Assembly (NCBI RefSeq): GCF_001418685.1
Contig: NZ_LIVM01000001.1
Coordinates: 1-64,000, forward strand
Source: Apibacter mensalis
GTDB taxonomy: Bacteria > Bacteroidota > Bacteroidia > Flavobacteriales > Weeksellaceae
Direction of reading: 5' to 3'
Length of the DNA stretch: 64,000 bases
Shown piece after piece: positions 28,750 through 37,894 of this stretch (the first letter of the stretch is position 1; every line of letters starts with the position of its first letter). The translations under genes and the position numbers were made by a program. A model generated the notes under the pieces. It made no database searches, had not been told where the DNA came from, and worked only from the letters and a program-made list of their open reading frames with translations.

Positions 28750-30624
28750 TTACATATAAGGCATAAAAGCTTTTATTACGTCGGTAGGGATGTCAAGTAA
28801 TCTATAATCTTTAGAAGAAACAAATATTAATTGTTGTTTACCCTTTCCCAATAAATTACCTGCCGAATCGAATATCTGATGTTCCAAGGTTGCAATTTTA
28901 CGATTATATTCGGAAGCTCTAATTTTTACACTTATACGTTCAAATTCTCGAGTTTCAGTAATATATTTATGTTCAAATGAACGCGTTAATATCAGATAGG
29001 TGGTATCTTTTAAATTAAAATCGGGTAATACATAATTAAAAAATAATTCTCTTGCCTTTCCTACCCAAAGCACATAAACTCCAAAATAAACATTTCCTAC
29101 AGAATTGGTATCCACATAGGTTGCCATAAAAGTGTGTACAAACCATTTACCTTCAAAATGACTTCCTGTGCTAACTTCCAGTGTTTTTCCATTAATAACT
29201 GTATGGGTTGCTTTAGATAAATTTTTTAAAACAGGAATTTCGGAGGCTGCGTCGATAACTTCTTCAACTTTCTCTTTTACCACTCTTAACAAATCGGTAT
29301 TTAAAACCAGCCAAATGACATAGAGTATGGGCAGTATAGAGCCTAATATCATAAACAAAGCCATTTGCATAAAATAACCTCCCGCGAATACAGCTAATGA
29401 AAGTGCTCCTATGGAAAAAAGTTTAACTTGAGGTAACGAATGTTGAGAATTGGGAACAAAACATCGCGCAATACCTAAGGATGCGTAAGCCACAAAAAAA
29501 GTAGCATAAAATACCATAAAATATTCCAATTCAAAATTTGCCAGGACGGAAAATATCGTAATAAAACCTGCCAAAATATAGGTAGGTATGGGAGAATCTG
29601 CAATTCCTTTAGGTATTAGTGATAATACTGGACTATTGCTGGTTTTAGAAATCTCTTTTAAAAACCACTGAGTAGAGACATAGCCACTATCTAAGGTTGT
29701 TAATACTGCCAAACTTATAAATAAATAATACGAAAAGGGAATCCATTCGGGAAGAGTGGATCGAAAATGTATCATATACTCAACAATTTGTTCATGACCG
29801 TATTTAATTCCTCCTAATCCAACTGATGCCATATCCGAATTAAACCAAGCACTGTTGAATACAAAGCTTGCCATCAAACCATGAAAAATAAGTAATAAAA
29901 AAAATATAACGGATCCAAAAAAATATCCGCTGCAAATATTAGTTCCTTCTTTTCTCATTTGAATAGCTCGTTGCCATTGTTGTAAATCAAGCCAAGGACC
30001 TACAAAAAAACCTACTAGAATTGCAACCAAATATCCTATAAAAATAGGTTTTCCGGTTTCATTTTTGATCCAAGAGTGATAACTATATATTTCTTTAGGT
30101 TGAATATAAGCTAATAAAGAAACTATTATAATTAATAACACAGCTCCAATTAATAAATGCCAGTACTTAATTGATTTAATCGTAAATTCTTCACCTAATA
30201 AACAGGAGGCAGAGATAACTAAAGCTACTACCAGTAATAAAGAAAATATTTGTAATATATTCCCTCCATTATCCCATTCCGGCCAATATGAAGCTAGCAA
30301 GGGAATAAATAAATATTTTACTGTGGCGAAAACTGTCAAAGTTATTGCCAATAATTGGTATAAATACAAACTGAAACGAAAAGGCTTATACCATTTTTTA
30401 TAAAAACGCTCTAAGGATTCTTGACCTTTATCCCGATGGGCAATTTTTTGAGTTCCGTATCCAAATAAAAATAATCCGATGGAGTTTAATAAAGCAAATC
30501 CAAATAAGCCTGTTAAACCGAATAAATATGTTATTTGTACGGAAAAAAATAGTCCTAATCCCCAAAGCCATGAAAGAGCAACTGAATTACCCCATAAAAA
30601 AGAATTTATGATTTTAGATTTCAT
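28750..30624 (-). CDS. fusion: sodium:solute symporter-like membrane domain + hotdog thioesterase
   Basis: Residue numbers here follow the longer frame starting at 30660 (636 residues); the ATG at 30624 starts 12 residues later, at the first helix region. Residues ~20-470 form about 12-13 membrane helices with hallmarks of the SLC5/SSS family: DLQQWQRAIQMRKEG (the SSS WQRA motif) and LAVLTTLDSGYVSTQ (the Na2-site STaDS-like segment). A linker leads to a soluble C-terminal hotdog domain (~504-636) with YVDTNSVGNVYFGVYVLW, matching 4HBT/YbgC and especially enediyne-type acyl-CoA/ACP thioesterases; D517 is the likely catalytic acid. It sits directly downstream of the ABC exporter operon but has its own promoter. 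Function unknown; an acyl chain or lipid role is inferred. Confidence 0.75.
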   Translation of the reverse strand: MKSKIINSFLWGNSVALSWLWGLGLFFSVQITYLFGLTGLFGFALLNSIGLFLFGYGTQKIAHRDKGQESLERFYKKWYKPFRFSLYLYQLLAITLTVFATVKYLFIPLLASYWPEWDNGGNILQIFSLLLVVALVISASCLLGEEFTIKSIKYWHLLIGAVLLIIIVSLLAYIQPKEIYSYHSWIKNETGKPIFIGYLVAILVGFFVGPWLDLQQWQRAIQMRKEGTNICSGYFFGSVIFFLLLIFHGLMASFVFNSAWFNSDMASVGLGGIKYGHEQIVEYMIHFRSTLPEWIPFSYYLFISLAVLTTLDSGYVSTQWFLKEISKTSNSPVLSLIPKGIADSPIPTYILAGFITIFSVLANFELEYFMVFYATFFVAYASLGIARCFVPNSQHSLPQVKLFSIGALSLAVFAGGYFMQMALFMILGSILPILYVIWLVLNTDLLRVVKEKVEEVIDAASEIPVLKNLSKATHTVINGKTLEVSTGSHFEGKWFVHTFMATYVDTNSVGNVYFGVYVLWVGKARELFFNYVLPDFNLKDTTYLILTRSFEHKYITETREFERISVKIRASEYNRKIATLEHQIFDSAGNLLGKGKQQLIFVSSKDYRLLDIPTDVIKAFMPYM

Positions 30625-30674
30625 TAATTTTAAATTTAATGTATGAATTATAAATTTCAATAGTTAATAGATGT

Positions 30675-30682
30675 CAAAAATA
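30675..30682 (-). promoter_or_regulatory. -7 box for the transporter-thioesterase fusion
   Basis: TATTTTTG on the minus strand matches TAnnTTTG and implies a start near 30668. This gives a ~44-base leader to the ATG at 30624; the other ATG at 30660 would be almost leaderless. Confidence 0.4.
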
Positions 30683-30750
30683 ATGCATAAAAGTGAGTAA
30701 GAAACTTATAAAGAAAAAGTTCAATTAACTTAGATAAATCTATAGAATTA

Positions 30751-31851
30751 TCAATTTGTTTTTTTGTAACTTAAAATTGCCCCAACATTTAACACTACAG
30801 CAAAGATAATAATTATATATAATTGATGGGAGATATCAGCCAATGTACTCCCCTTCATATAAACCAATCTCATAACCTCTATAAAATATCGAACCGGATT
30901 AAACATGGTAATGATTTGCGCCCATCTGGGCATACTGCTTATTGGGGTATAAAGGCCTCCTAATAAGAAAAATATAATTATAATAAAAAATAACACAAAC
31001 ATAGCTTGTTGTTGTGTTGATGAAAAATTGGAAATCATTAATCCAAATCCGGTAAATGCAATAAGATAAAAAAAACAAAAAATATAAATTATCATTATAT
31101 GTCCTGCCGGAACGATCCCATAAACTAACCAGGCTATAAACATCCCTATGCTTAGAATAAGCATTCCCATAACCCAAAAGGGAATTAATTTACCTATGAT
31201 AAAAATATATTTGGGAATAGGCGTAACATTTATCTGTTCAATAGTTCCTGCTTCTTTTTCTTTAACAATATTTAAGGAAGAAAGTGCTCCACCTATAATA
31301 CTGAGAAGCATAACCAGGATGCCGGGAACCATAAAATTACGATAATTCATTTCTGTGTTGTAGATATAGTATGGTTTAACAAAAATTTGTCCTAAATTTT
31401 GAGATTGATTTACCAATTCAAGATTATAAGCAGCTAAGATTTGACCTAAATATGAAGACCCTAATCCTGCTTTCTGGCCGTTTATGGCATTTACAGATAG
31501 CATAACATCCGTTGATTTTTCCTTTATAAAAGTATCTTCAAAATGGTGCGGAATTTCTAAAATTAAATCTGCTTCATTTTTTTCTACTATTTTTAATGCT
31601 GCTGAATAAGAAGTTGAATAGTTTGCCAGCTTAAAATATCCTGAAGATAGTATTTTTTGTATTAATTCTCTGGAAGCAGTACTATGGTCGTTATCTATGA
31701 TGCTTAGTAAGATATTTTTCTGCTCAAAAGTGGCTGCCCATGGCAATACTAATAATTGAAAAACAGGCATAAAAAAAACCAGTCTCAGTATAGTTTTATT
31801 TCTAAATATTTGAAGGAATTCTTTTTCTAATAAAAATTTTAAAGTTCTCAT
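30751..31851 (-). CDS. ABC-2 type permease (YbhR-like)
   Basis: A 366-residue exporter membrane subunit. It has an N-terminal helix (~20-40), a large periplasmic loop, then five helices from ~170, with the ABC-2 signature VKEKEAGTIEQINVTPIPKYIFIIGKLIPFW and later LLGGLYTPISSMPRWAQIITMFNPVRYFIEVMR. It overlaps the preceding permease by four bases and is the last gene of the six-gene exporter operon. The two permeases probably form a heterodimer, as YbhS/YbhR do. Confidence 0.92.
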   Translation of the reverse strand: MRTLKFLLEKEFLQIFRNKTILRLVFFMPVFQLLVLPWAATFEQKNILLSIIDNDHSTASRELIQKILSSGYFKLANYSTSYSAALKIVEKNEADLILEIPHHFEDTFIKEKSTDVMLSVNAINGQKAGLGSSYLGQILAAYNLELVNQSQNLGQIFVKPYYIYNTEMNYRNFMVPGILVMLLSIIGGALSSLNIVKEKEAGTIEQINVTPIPKYIFIIGKLIPFWVMGMLILSIGMFIAWLVYGIVPAGHIMIIYIFCFFYLIAFTGFGLMISNFSSTQQQAMFVLFFIIIIFFLLGGLYTPISSMPRWAQIITMFNPVRYFIEVMRLVYMKGSTLADISHQLYIIIIFAVVLNVGAILSYKKTN

Positions 31852-32954
31852 AATCTGTTTTTAAACATTTTGATACTTACGACTAATAAAAAAAGGGTCA
31901 TGCCAATAAGTATTAAACATTCTTGCCATATAGCCCCAAATCCAATCCCTTTAATCATTACATCCTTAAGTGCTGTGATAAACCAAGTAGCAGGTAAAAT
32001 AGTAGAAATAACTCTAAGCAGTATAGGCATATTTTCTACCGGAAATATTAATCCTGAAAGCAATAACGTTGGAAGCAATAATCCCATGCCAGAAATTAAC
32101 ATTGCAGATTGTTGTGTTTCCGTTATAGAAGAAATTAAAATTCCCAATGATAAGGTGGAAAGAATAAAAATAGTACATAAAAAAAGAAGTAAAAATAAAT
32201 TGCCTTCTATAGGAACTTCTAATACTGTGATTGATATAATTAATATGGAAAAAACATCTATAATTGATATCAGAAAATAAGGCACAACTTTAGCCAGGAC
32301 AATGCTAATAGGCTTTAGCGGAGAAACCAATAATATTTCCATTGTGCCTTGCTCTTGTTCTTTAACTATGGAAATAGAAGTCATCATGGAGCAGATTAAC
32401 ATAAGCACCAATCCCATGATTCCAGGAACAAAATTATAGGCACTTTTTAACTGGGGATTATACAGCATTTTAACCTGACTTTTAATTATATATGATCCCG
32501 GACTTGCTTTGTTTATTTGCTGTTTTTGATATTCCGCTATAATCGTTTGTATATAACTGACTATAGTGGAGGCTTCATTAGGATCTGATGCATCTACTAT
32601 AAGTTGAACTTCACTTGATCCTTGATGATATAAATCTTTATCAAAGCCATGAGGGATAACCACTGCCAGTTTGGCTTCACCTAACCGAAAACGTTGTTCT
32701 ACTTCTTCTAATTTATTAAAATAGCCAGTAAGATCAAAATATTTACTAGCATTTATTTGTTCTATTAATTGTATGGATTGAATTGTTTTAGAGTTATCTA
32801 ACACTATAAAGGAAGCATTTTTTATTTCTGTAGTTATAGCAAATCCAAAAATCATAAGAAGTGCTATAGGCATAATTAAAAGCATAAGCATAGTTCGGAA
32901 ATCACGAGTAATGTGATAGATTTCTTTTTTTATAAAACTGAAAAACTGATACAT
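31848..32954 (-). CDS. ABC-2 type permease (YbhS-like)
   Basis: A 368-residue membrane subunit with the same plan as its neighbour: one N-terminal helix (~22-42), a ~140-residue periplasmic domain, then a five-helix C-terminal bundle with VKEQEQGTMEILLVSPLKPISIVLAKVVPYF and LLSGLIFPVENMPILLRVISTILPATWFI. It follows the second ATPase gene by 41 bp and overlaps the next permease by four bases. It is partner of the permease at 30751-31851. Confidence 0.92.
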   Translation of the reverse strand: MYQFFSFIKKEIYHITRDFRTMLMLLIMPIALLMIFGFAITTEIKNASFIVLDNSKTIQSIQLIEQINASKYFDLTGYFNKLEEVEQRFRLGEAKLAVVIPHGFDKDLYHQGSSEVQLIVDASDPNEASTIVSYIQTIIAEYQKQQINKASPGSYIIKSQVKMLYNPQLKSAYNFVPGIMGLVLMLICSMMTSISIVKEQEQGTMEILLVSPLKPISIVLAKVVPYFLISIIDVFSILIISITVLEVPIEGNLFLLLFLCTIFILSTLSLGILISSITETQQSAMLISGMGLLLPTLLLSGLIFPVENMPILLRVISTILPATWFITALKDVMIKGIGFGAIWQECLILIGMTLFLLVVSIKMFKNRL

Positions 32955-32995
32955 ATCCTGTAGTACTTATTTATTGCTTTTATGTTAATTAAAAT

Positions 32996-33727
32996 TTATT
33001 CTCTTTTTGCTCCCCTTGCCAATAGCTGAAAAACTTCATCCATAGTAGATACATTAAATTTATGACGAAGCCCTGAAGGAGTATCTAATGCTTTTATTTT
33101 TCCATCAACCATAATAGAAACGCGGTTACAGTATTCTGCTTCATCCATGTAGTGCGTCGTTACAAAAATAGTTATTCCATAGTTAGAGGCCCGATAAATC
33201 ATTTCCCAAAATGTCCGTCTTGCTATGGGATCTACTCCTCCGGTGGGTTCATCCAAAAAGACAATTTCAGGAGAATGAAAGGTCGATACGGCAAAAGAAA
33301 CTTTTTGCTTAATACCTAAAGGTAAAGATTTTACTAAAATATCTCTTTCTGTTTCTAGGGATAGCTCTTCTAAAGATTGCTCAGTTTTTACCTTAATGTC
33401 TTTAGTACTCATTCCGTAAATACCTCCAAATAAACGCATATTTTCTTTTATGGTTAAATCTTCATATAATGAAAATTTTTGACTCATATATCCTATATTT
33501 TTTTTAATCTTATCAGATTCTTTGTAAATATCATAACCGGCAACAATTCCCTCACCTGAAGTAGGTGTTAATAATCCACAAAGCATCCTTATCGCTGTGG
33601 TTTTTCCTGCTCCATTTGCCCCTAAGAAACCAAAAATTTCACCTCGAGATACCTCAAAACTTATATGATCTACGGCGATAAAATCTCCAAATCTTTTAGT
33701 TAACTCTTTAGTTACTATAGTTTTCAT
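32996..33727 (-). CDS. ABC transporter ATP-binding protein (second half of a YbhF-like pair)
   Basis: A 243-residue nucleotide-binding domain. Walker A is GANGAGKTTAIRML, Q-loop YMSQKFSLYEDLT, Walker B IVFLDEPTGGVDP and the H-loop FVTTHYMDEAEYC. The ABC signature is degenerate (LPLGIKQKVSF in place of LSGGxxQR), as in the C-terminal half of YbhF-like proteins. It overlaps the first ATPase by 20 bp. In E. coli the two are fused; here they are separate genes. Confidence 0.92.
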   Translation of the reverse strand: MKTIVTKELTKRFGDFIAVDHISFEVSRGEIFGFLGANGAGKTTAIRMLCGLLTPTSGEGIVAGYDIYKESDKIKKNIGYMSQKFSLYEDLTIKENMRLFGGIYGMSTKDIKVKTEQSLEELSLETERDILVKSLPLGIKQKVSFAVSTFHSPEIVFLDEPTGGVDPIARRTFWEMIYRASNYGITIFVTTHYMDEAEYCNRVSIMVDGKIKALDTPSGLRHKFNVSTMDEVFQLLARGAKRE

Positions 33728-34607
33728 GCTTATTCATTAAGTAAATAAAACAATCTTCTATTCCCGGTTCAATTTCTTTAATTTCCACTTCGTCTATTTT
33801 GATCATTTCTTTTTTGAACGTCACATGCAAGTGTTCACCGAATATGTAACAGCTATTTATCTCTTTTTGATTGCGTAAATGTTGAAGGAGCTTATAATTA
33901 TTCTTGGATCTTACAGAATACAATTTAAAAGGATATTCATCAGTAATCTGCTTAGGGGTGTTAACAGAAAGTATTTCCCCTGCCTGAATTAAAGCAATTT
34001 TATCACATAAGCTTGCTTCATCCATATATGGAGTTGAAACCATTATAGTGATTCCCTGTTCTTTAAGCCGGGCTAACATGTCCCAAAATTCTTTTCTCGA
34101 TACCGGATCAACCCCTGTGGTTGGTTCGTCTAAAAATAAAACCGTCGGCTTATGAATTAAAGCACAGCATAAAGCCAGCTTTTGCTTCATTCCTCCCGAT
34201 AGTTTACCTGCCCTTCTTTTTCTAAAGGGTTCTATTTGTACATATATATCCTTAATCAAATCATAATTTTTTTCTACCGTTGTATTGAATACCCGAGCAA
34301 AAAAACTAAGATTTTCTTCAATGCTTAGATCTTGGTAAAGCGAGAATTTACCGGGCATATAACCTATTTTTTCTCGTATTTGCAAAAAGTTTTTTTTAAC
34401 ATCTAAACCTTCAACGAAAGCATCTCCTTTATCTGCTACCAATAAAGTAGTTAATATCCTAAATAAGGTTGTCTTTCCCGCTCCATCGGGACCAATTAAA
34501 CCAAACAACTCTCCTTTATTTACTTGAATGGATATATCTTGTAAAGCTATGACCGGAACTTTTCCCGGATAGGTTTTTGAAATATTTTGTATTAAAATAG
34601 CACTCAT
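33708..34607 (-). CDS. ABC transporter ATP-binding protein (first half of a YbhF-like pair)
   Basis: A 299-residue ATPase. Walker A is GPDGAGKTTLFRIL, signature LSGGMKQKLALCCAL, Walker B TVLFLDEPTTGVDP. The H-loop is changed: VSTPYMDEASLCDK has Pro where the usual H-loop histidine (THYMDEA) stands, while the second ATPase keeps it, so this site may be catalytically impaired and the pair asymmetric. The extra C-terminal ~70 residues are typical of drug-export ABC-2 ATPases. It is the third gene of the exporter operon. Confidence 0.92.
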   Translation of the reverse strand: MSAILIQNISKTYPGKVPVIALQDISIQVNKGELFGLIGPDGAGKTTLFRILTTLLVADKGDAFVEGLDVKKNFLQIREKIGYMPGKFSLYQDLSIEENLSFFARVFNTTVEKNYDLIKDIYVQIEPFRKRRAGKLSGGMKQKLALCCALIHKPTVLFLDEPTTGVDPVSRKEFWDMLARLKEQGITIMVSTPYMDEASLCDKIALIQAGEILSVNTPKQITDEYPFKLYSVRSKNNYKLLQHLRNQKEINSCYIFGEHLHVTFKKEMIKIDEVEIKEIEPGIEDCFIYLMNKHENYSN

Positions 34608-34675
34608 TATTTTTACATTAAAACTGTTGAATATTTAGCCTTACTTATTCAATAAAATTGTAAACAAAAATTTAT

Positions 34676-35572
34676 TTAAAAATCCACATCTCCATACATA
34701 CCTATTTTGATAAGTCCATCTGTATTAGCTACTGCAATTTTAACAGCATAAACTAAATTTTGGCGTTCATCTTTGGTCTGAATGGTTTTGGGGGTAAATT
34801 CAGCTTTATCGGATATCCAGGTTACGATTCCCGGATAAAATTTTTGTTTATCTTCTGAAATATTTATATAAACTTTTACTTTTTGGCCTATTTTTATTTT
34901 TTCAAGTTGTTCGGATACAATATACGCTCGTAAAAATAAATTTTTAGTATCCGCAATTTTATAGAGTGCTTTGCCTTGAGTAACTAGTTCTTTTTCTTCT
35001 ACATATTTATTTAAAACAGTTCCCTTAATGGGATTAATAATTTTACATTTTTTTAATTGGTCCTCTATTTGTGCCACCTGAACATTATTTGTATTACTTT
35101 CTTCATTGAGACTATTAACTGACGTAGCAAGTGAATTTACTTGAGCGTTTAGAGATTTTTTAAGAACTTTAATCTGTGAATTAATATCATCCAGTTGTTT
35201 TTGGGTAGCTGCATTATCTGCCAATAATCTTAGAATTCTTCTTTTTTCAAACTCAGCTTTTTCAATCTGTTCTTTAATGGATGACACTTGCACAGAAATA
35301 TCCGGTCTTTTTACCTGTATTGCTCTATTGGCCGCTAACAACTGTTTTTTCTTCAGATACAACTGAATACTGTCTATATATCCGACATATTGTCCTTGGG
35401 CTATTAGATCCCCTTCCGTTAGTTGAAAAATTTCCAATTTACCATTAGCTTCAGATGAAACAATTACCTCAGTTGCTTCAAATGTTCCCGACGCATCATG
35501 CTCAAACTTATTTTGGTTACAAGATAACATGATCATAAAAGTTCCTATGGTTAATACTATTAACTTTCTCAT
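34676..35572 (-). CDS. HlyD/EmrA-family periplasmic adaptor lipoprotein
   Basis: A 298-residue membrane-fusion protein. The chosen ATG at 35572 gives a lipoprotein signal (MRKLIVLTIGTFMIMLSC, lipobox MLSC, Cys18). The longer frame from 35632 would run into the TolC gene. A barrel-sandwich hybrid domain surrounds a long coiled-coil hairpin (~70-190, with AATQKQLDDINSQIKVLKKS), and beta-barrel segments follow. It lies four bases after the TolC stop and connects the ABC permeases to the outer-membrane channel. Confidence 0.92.
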   Translation of the reverse strand: MRKLIVLTIGTFMIMLSCNQNKFEHDASGTFEATEVIVSSEANGKLEIFQLTEGDLIAQGQYVGYIDSIQLYLKKKQLLAANRAIQVKRPDISVQVSSIKEQIEKAEFEKRRILRLLADNAATQKQLDDINSQIKVLKKSLNAQVNSLATSVNSLNEESNTNNVQVAQIEDQLKKCKIINPIKGTVLNKYVEEKELVTQGKALYKIADTKNLFLRAYIVSEQLEKIKIGQKVKVYINISEDKQKFYPGIVTWISDKAEFTPKTIQTKDERQNLVYAVKIAVANTDGLIKIGMYGDVDF

Positions 35573-35576
35573 ATTT

Positions 35577-36842
35577 CTAATTTCCTTGTGTGTATTTATA
35601 ATTATAGATACTTTGTAAATATTGCATTTCATGTATAGAGTGGGTTAATCGTGCTTGATTTTCAGCATTAATATCTCCTATCAAATCATTCATATTATAA
35701 ATTCCATTTTTATACTTACTTTCTCCCGCTTTTTTTACGCTGTTTCTAAGCTGTATAATTTCTTCATCTTTTGCCATTAACTTTTTATACTTATTTATTT
35801 CATTTTGAATTTGGGTAAGTTGAACATTCGTGTTAAATAAAAAAGTTTCTCTTTGTGATTCAAGAGAATTCATATCATTTTTAATTAATTTATAATCGTT
35901 TTTTCTAGTATATAAGTTTCCGAAGTTCCAACTTAAACGCACTCCACCTATAGCATAAGTTTTAAAATCTGTGCTCAGCATATTTAATCCCGGTTTTCCA
36001 AATCCTGCTTGAGCAAAAAGTGAAAATTTAGGCATATTTTTAGCTTTTATGGTACTTTCCTTAGCTTCATATAATAAATTTTGTTTATCATACATAATAA
36101 GTTCAGGACGAGTAATCTCTTCACCAAAATTGACTCTATTATCAGGAAGTTTGAGTTCAACCTCTTGACTTATTTCTTCATGAATAAATAAAGAAAGCAT
36201 TTTTATATACGCTATTCGTAAAGTATTCAACTCAATTCTTTTTTGGTCAGTATTTAATAACTCCACTTTGACCAAATCCAAATCGGAGACCATAACTACT
36301 CCATTTTTCAGCATTGCACTTACTAAATCGTAATTAGTTTGTAAATCGGAGGTTAATACGTCCAATTGACTTAATTGCCTATCAATAGTTAGAATTCCAA
36401 AATATAGTTGGTTTATCTTTTCTCGTACTGTGTATAAGTTTACTTCTAATTTTTGTTTTTCTAAATCTGTATTTGCTTTGGTAATTCTATTCTGCGACTG
36501 TGTTGCTCCCCCATCCCATAATAATTGTGTAACATCTACTGCTACCTTGTATTGATCTTTATCCATTTGCGGTATATTAAATCCCGGAATTTTTAGTGGA
36601 ATTGTAACTACTTGAGTTTGATAAGAAGCTTGTCCGCCGAGGGAAATTTGTGGTAAGTAATTCTTAGTTAAATTATCTAAAGTATAGTTTTCGGCAAGAG
36701 AAATAAATCCGTATTGCTTAATTAATGGATAATTTTCTCTTGCTTTTACCTGACATTCTTCAAGACTTAATTCCAGTAACTGAGAAAATAACAGACAAGG
36801 CAGTAAACATAATTGTATGAATATATACGTTTTAGTTTTCAT
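35577..36842 (-). CDS. TolC-family outer-membrane channel of the ABC exporter
   Basis: A 421-residue outer-membrane efflux protein with signal peptide (LCLLPCLLFSQ, cut ~20) and two OEP repeats of paired helices; LLWDGGATQSQNR is a typical strand. It is the first intact gene of the exporter operon TolC-HlyD-ABC-ABC-permease-permease. Ten bases separate it from the end of the decayed tetR. No TAnnTTTG box is found directly in front of it, so it was probably transcribed together with tetR. Confidence 0.92.
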   Translation of the reverse strand: MKTKTYIFIQLCLLPCLLFSQLLELSLEECQVKARENYPLIKQYGFISLAENYTLDNLTKNYLPQISLGGQASYQTQVVTIPLKIPGFNIPQMDKDQYKVAVDVTQLLWDGGATQSQNRITKANTDLEKQKLEVNLYTVREKINQLYFGILTIDRQLSQLDVLTSDLQTNYDLVSAMLKNGVVMVSDLDLVKVELLNTDQKRIELNTLRIAYIKMLSLFIHEEISQEVELKLPDNRVNFGEEITRPELIMYDKQNLLYEAKESTIKAKNMPKFSLFAQAGFGKPGLNMLSTDFKTYAIGGVRLSWNFGNLYTRKNDYKLIKNDMNSLESQRETFLFNTNVQLTQIQNEINKYKKLMAKDEEIIQLRNSVKKAGESKYKNGIYNMNDLIGDINAENQARLTHSIHEMQYLQSIYNYKYTQGN

Positions 36843-36852
36843 AATCTTATTA

Positions 36853-37471
36853 TTATACTAAATTTAATATTGATTTTACCCCAATCGGAGGGACTAAAGT
36901 TTTTCGTCGTTTAATAAAATCTGTGAAATTTTGTTCATCCATTTTATTTACATATTTTATAAAGGGTTGAGCATTTTTTGGAAAAATAGATATAGAAACA
37001 AAATTTATAAAAAATGTATGGCTGCAAAATTTAATTTTTTTTTATTTATTTGCTTGGTTATTTGTTTAAACATATACCTGTTTTTTATAAAACCTTAAGA
37101 GATTTTAACCTTATTGAAAAAATGTCGCATATTTATCTGTGATTCACTAAATAAAAAAACAGGTAAACTCGGACTTTTGGAAATTCCTTCTATATATCTG
37201 TATACTCCTGCATCAATTTTCTCAGATAAGGTTGTATTTTTATTATTCCTTATATTCTCCATGTAAGAGAACATTTCTTCTATACTTTCCTGGATCACTA
37301 TTTAAAAAAATTTTCTTTGCTTCTGTAATAATAATTAAGTAAAACTAAATTGATTACAGCTTCCTTTACTATACAATCGGTGCGTGTTAAACCCAAACCT
37401 TTTTTTTGGAAAACACATTTGGCTGCCTCTTTAATTTTTGCTCTATTAATATATCTGTTACCATTTCCCAA
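36853..37471 (-). pseudogene. TetR/AcrR-family regulator, broken by at least two frameshifts and a stop
   Basis: Three pieces of one TetR protein lie in different frames. Piece 1 (37471-37298) is the helix-turn-helix: AKIKEAAKCVFQKKGLGLTRT then YYYRSKENFFK, ending at TAG 37298-37300. Piece 2 (37298-37095) continues one base out of frame (IQESIEEMFSYMENI ... NMRHFFNKVKIS) to a TAA, after which the same frame still reads NRYMFKQITKQINKKK. Piece 3, shifted again, is the ligand-domain end (FVSISIFPKNAQPF, NKMDEQNFTDFIKRRKTLVPP) to TAA 36853-36855. Total length fits an intact ~205-residue TetR. Three independent lesions argue against sequencing error. It heads the ABC exporter operon, which it presumably repressed. 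Confidence 0.85.
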
Positions 37472-37842
37472 TTTTCATTTTCAATTTTACAACTTACTCA
37501 CTGTAATTGTATTGCATTTTTTATACCACTTATATATTGTGCAAAATATTTAAATTTTTGATTGAATCAAATGATTAAATTGTATTTTAACTTTTAGCTA
37601 AGATAATTTAATTACACTCAAATCAATTTCTTTCATGGAAAATTAATGTTTAGATTTATAATTAATGTTTAAAAAAATACATTTTAATTTATACTATTAA
37701 ATAAAAATAAAACAAACAATAATTACCATAAATTACTATACTCAATTATTAAAATAATATTAAATAAAAAAAAATAATTACTATTATAATTATTTTAATA
37801 TAAATAATTACAATATAAGTATATAAACTTATAAAATCTAAA

Positions 37843-37875
37843 TTTTGTTAGTTCATAGTATTTAATGTAAATTTG
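37843..37875 (+). promoter_or_regulatory. promoter of pdhA
   Basis: TTTTG at 37843-37847 and TAAATTTG at 37868-37875 are separated by 20 bases, an excellent match to the Bacteroidota -33/-7 promoter. Start near 37882. The region before it (about 37472-37842) is almost pure A+T and shows nothing else. Confidence 0.7.
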
Positions 37876-37894
37876 CGTGTCAAATTGTACAAGG

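Noticed and set aside
31870-32280. 136-codon plus-strand frame antisense to a permease
   Set aside because: Shadow of the ABC-2 permease; no family features.
37350-37553. 67-codon hydrophobic plus-strand frame
   Set aside because: It is the antisense of the helix-turn-helix part of the decayed tetR, which explains the DNA better.
37554-37842. Replication origin or repeat array in the extremely AT-rich stretch before pdhA
   Set aside because: No DnaA boxes, iterons or ordered repeats are recognisable; it looks like ordinary AT-rich spacer.
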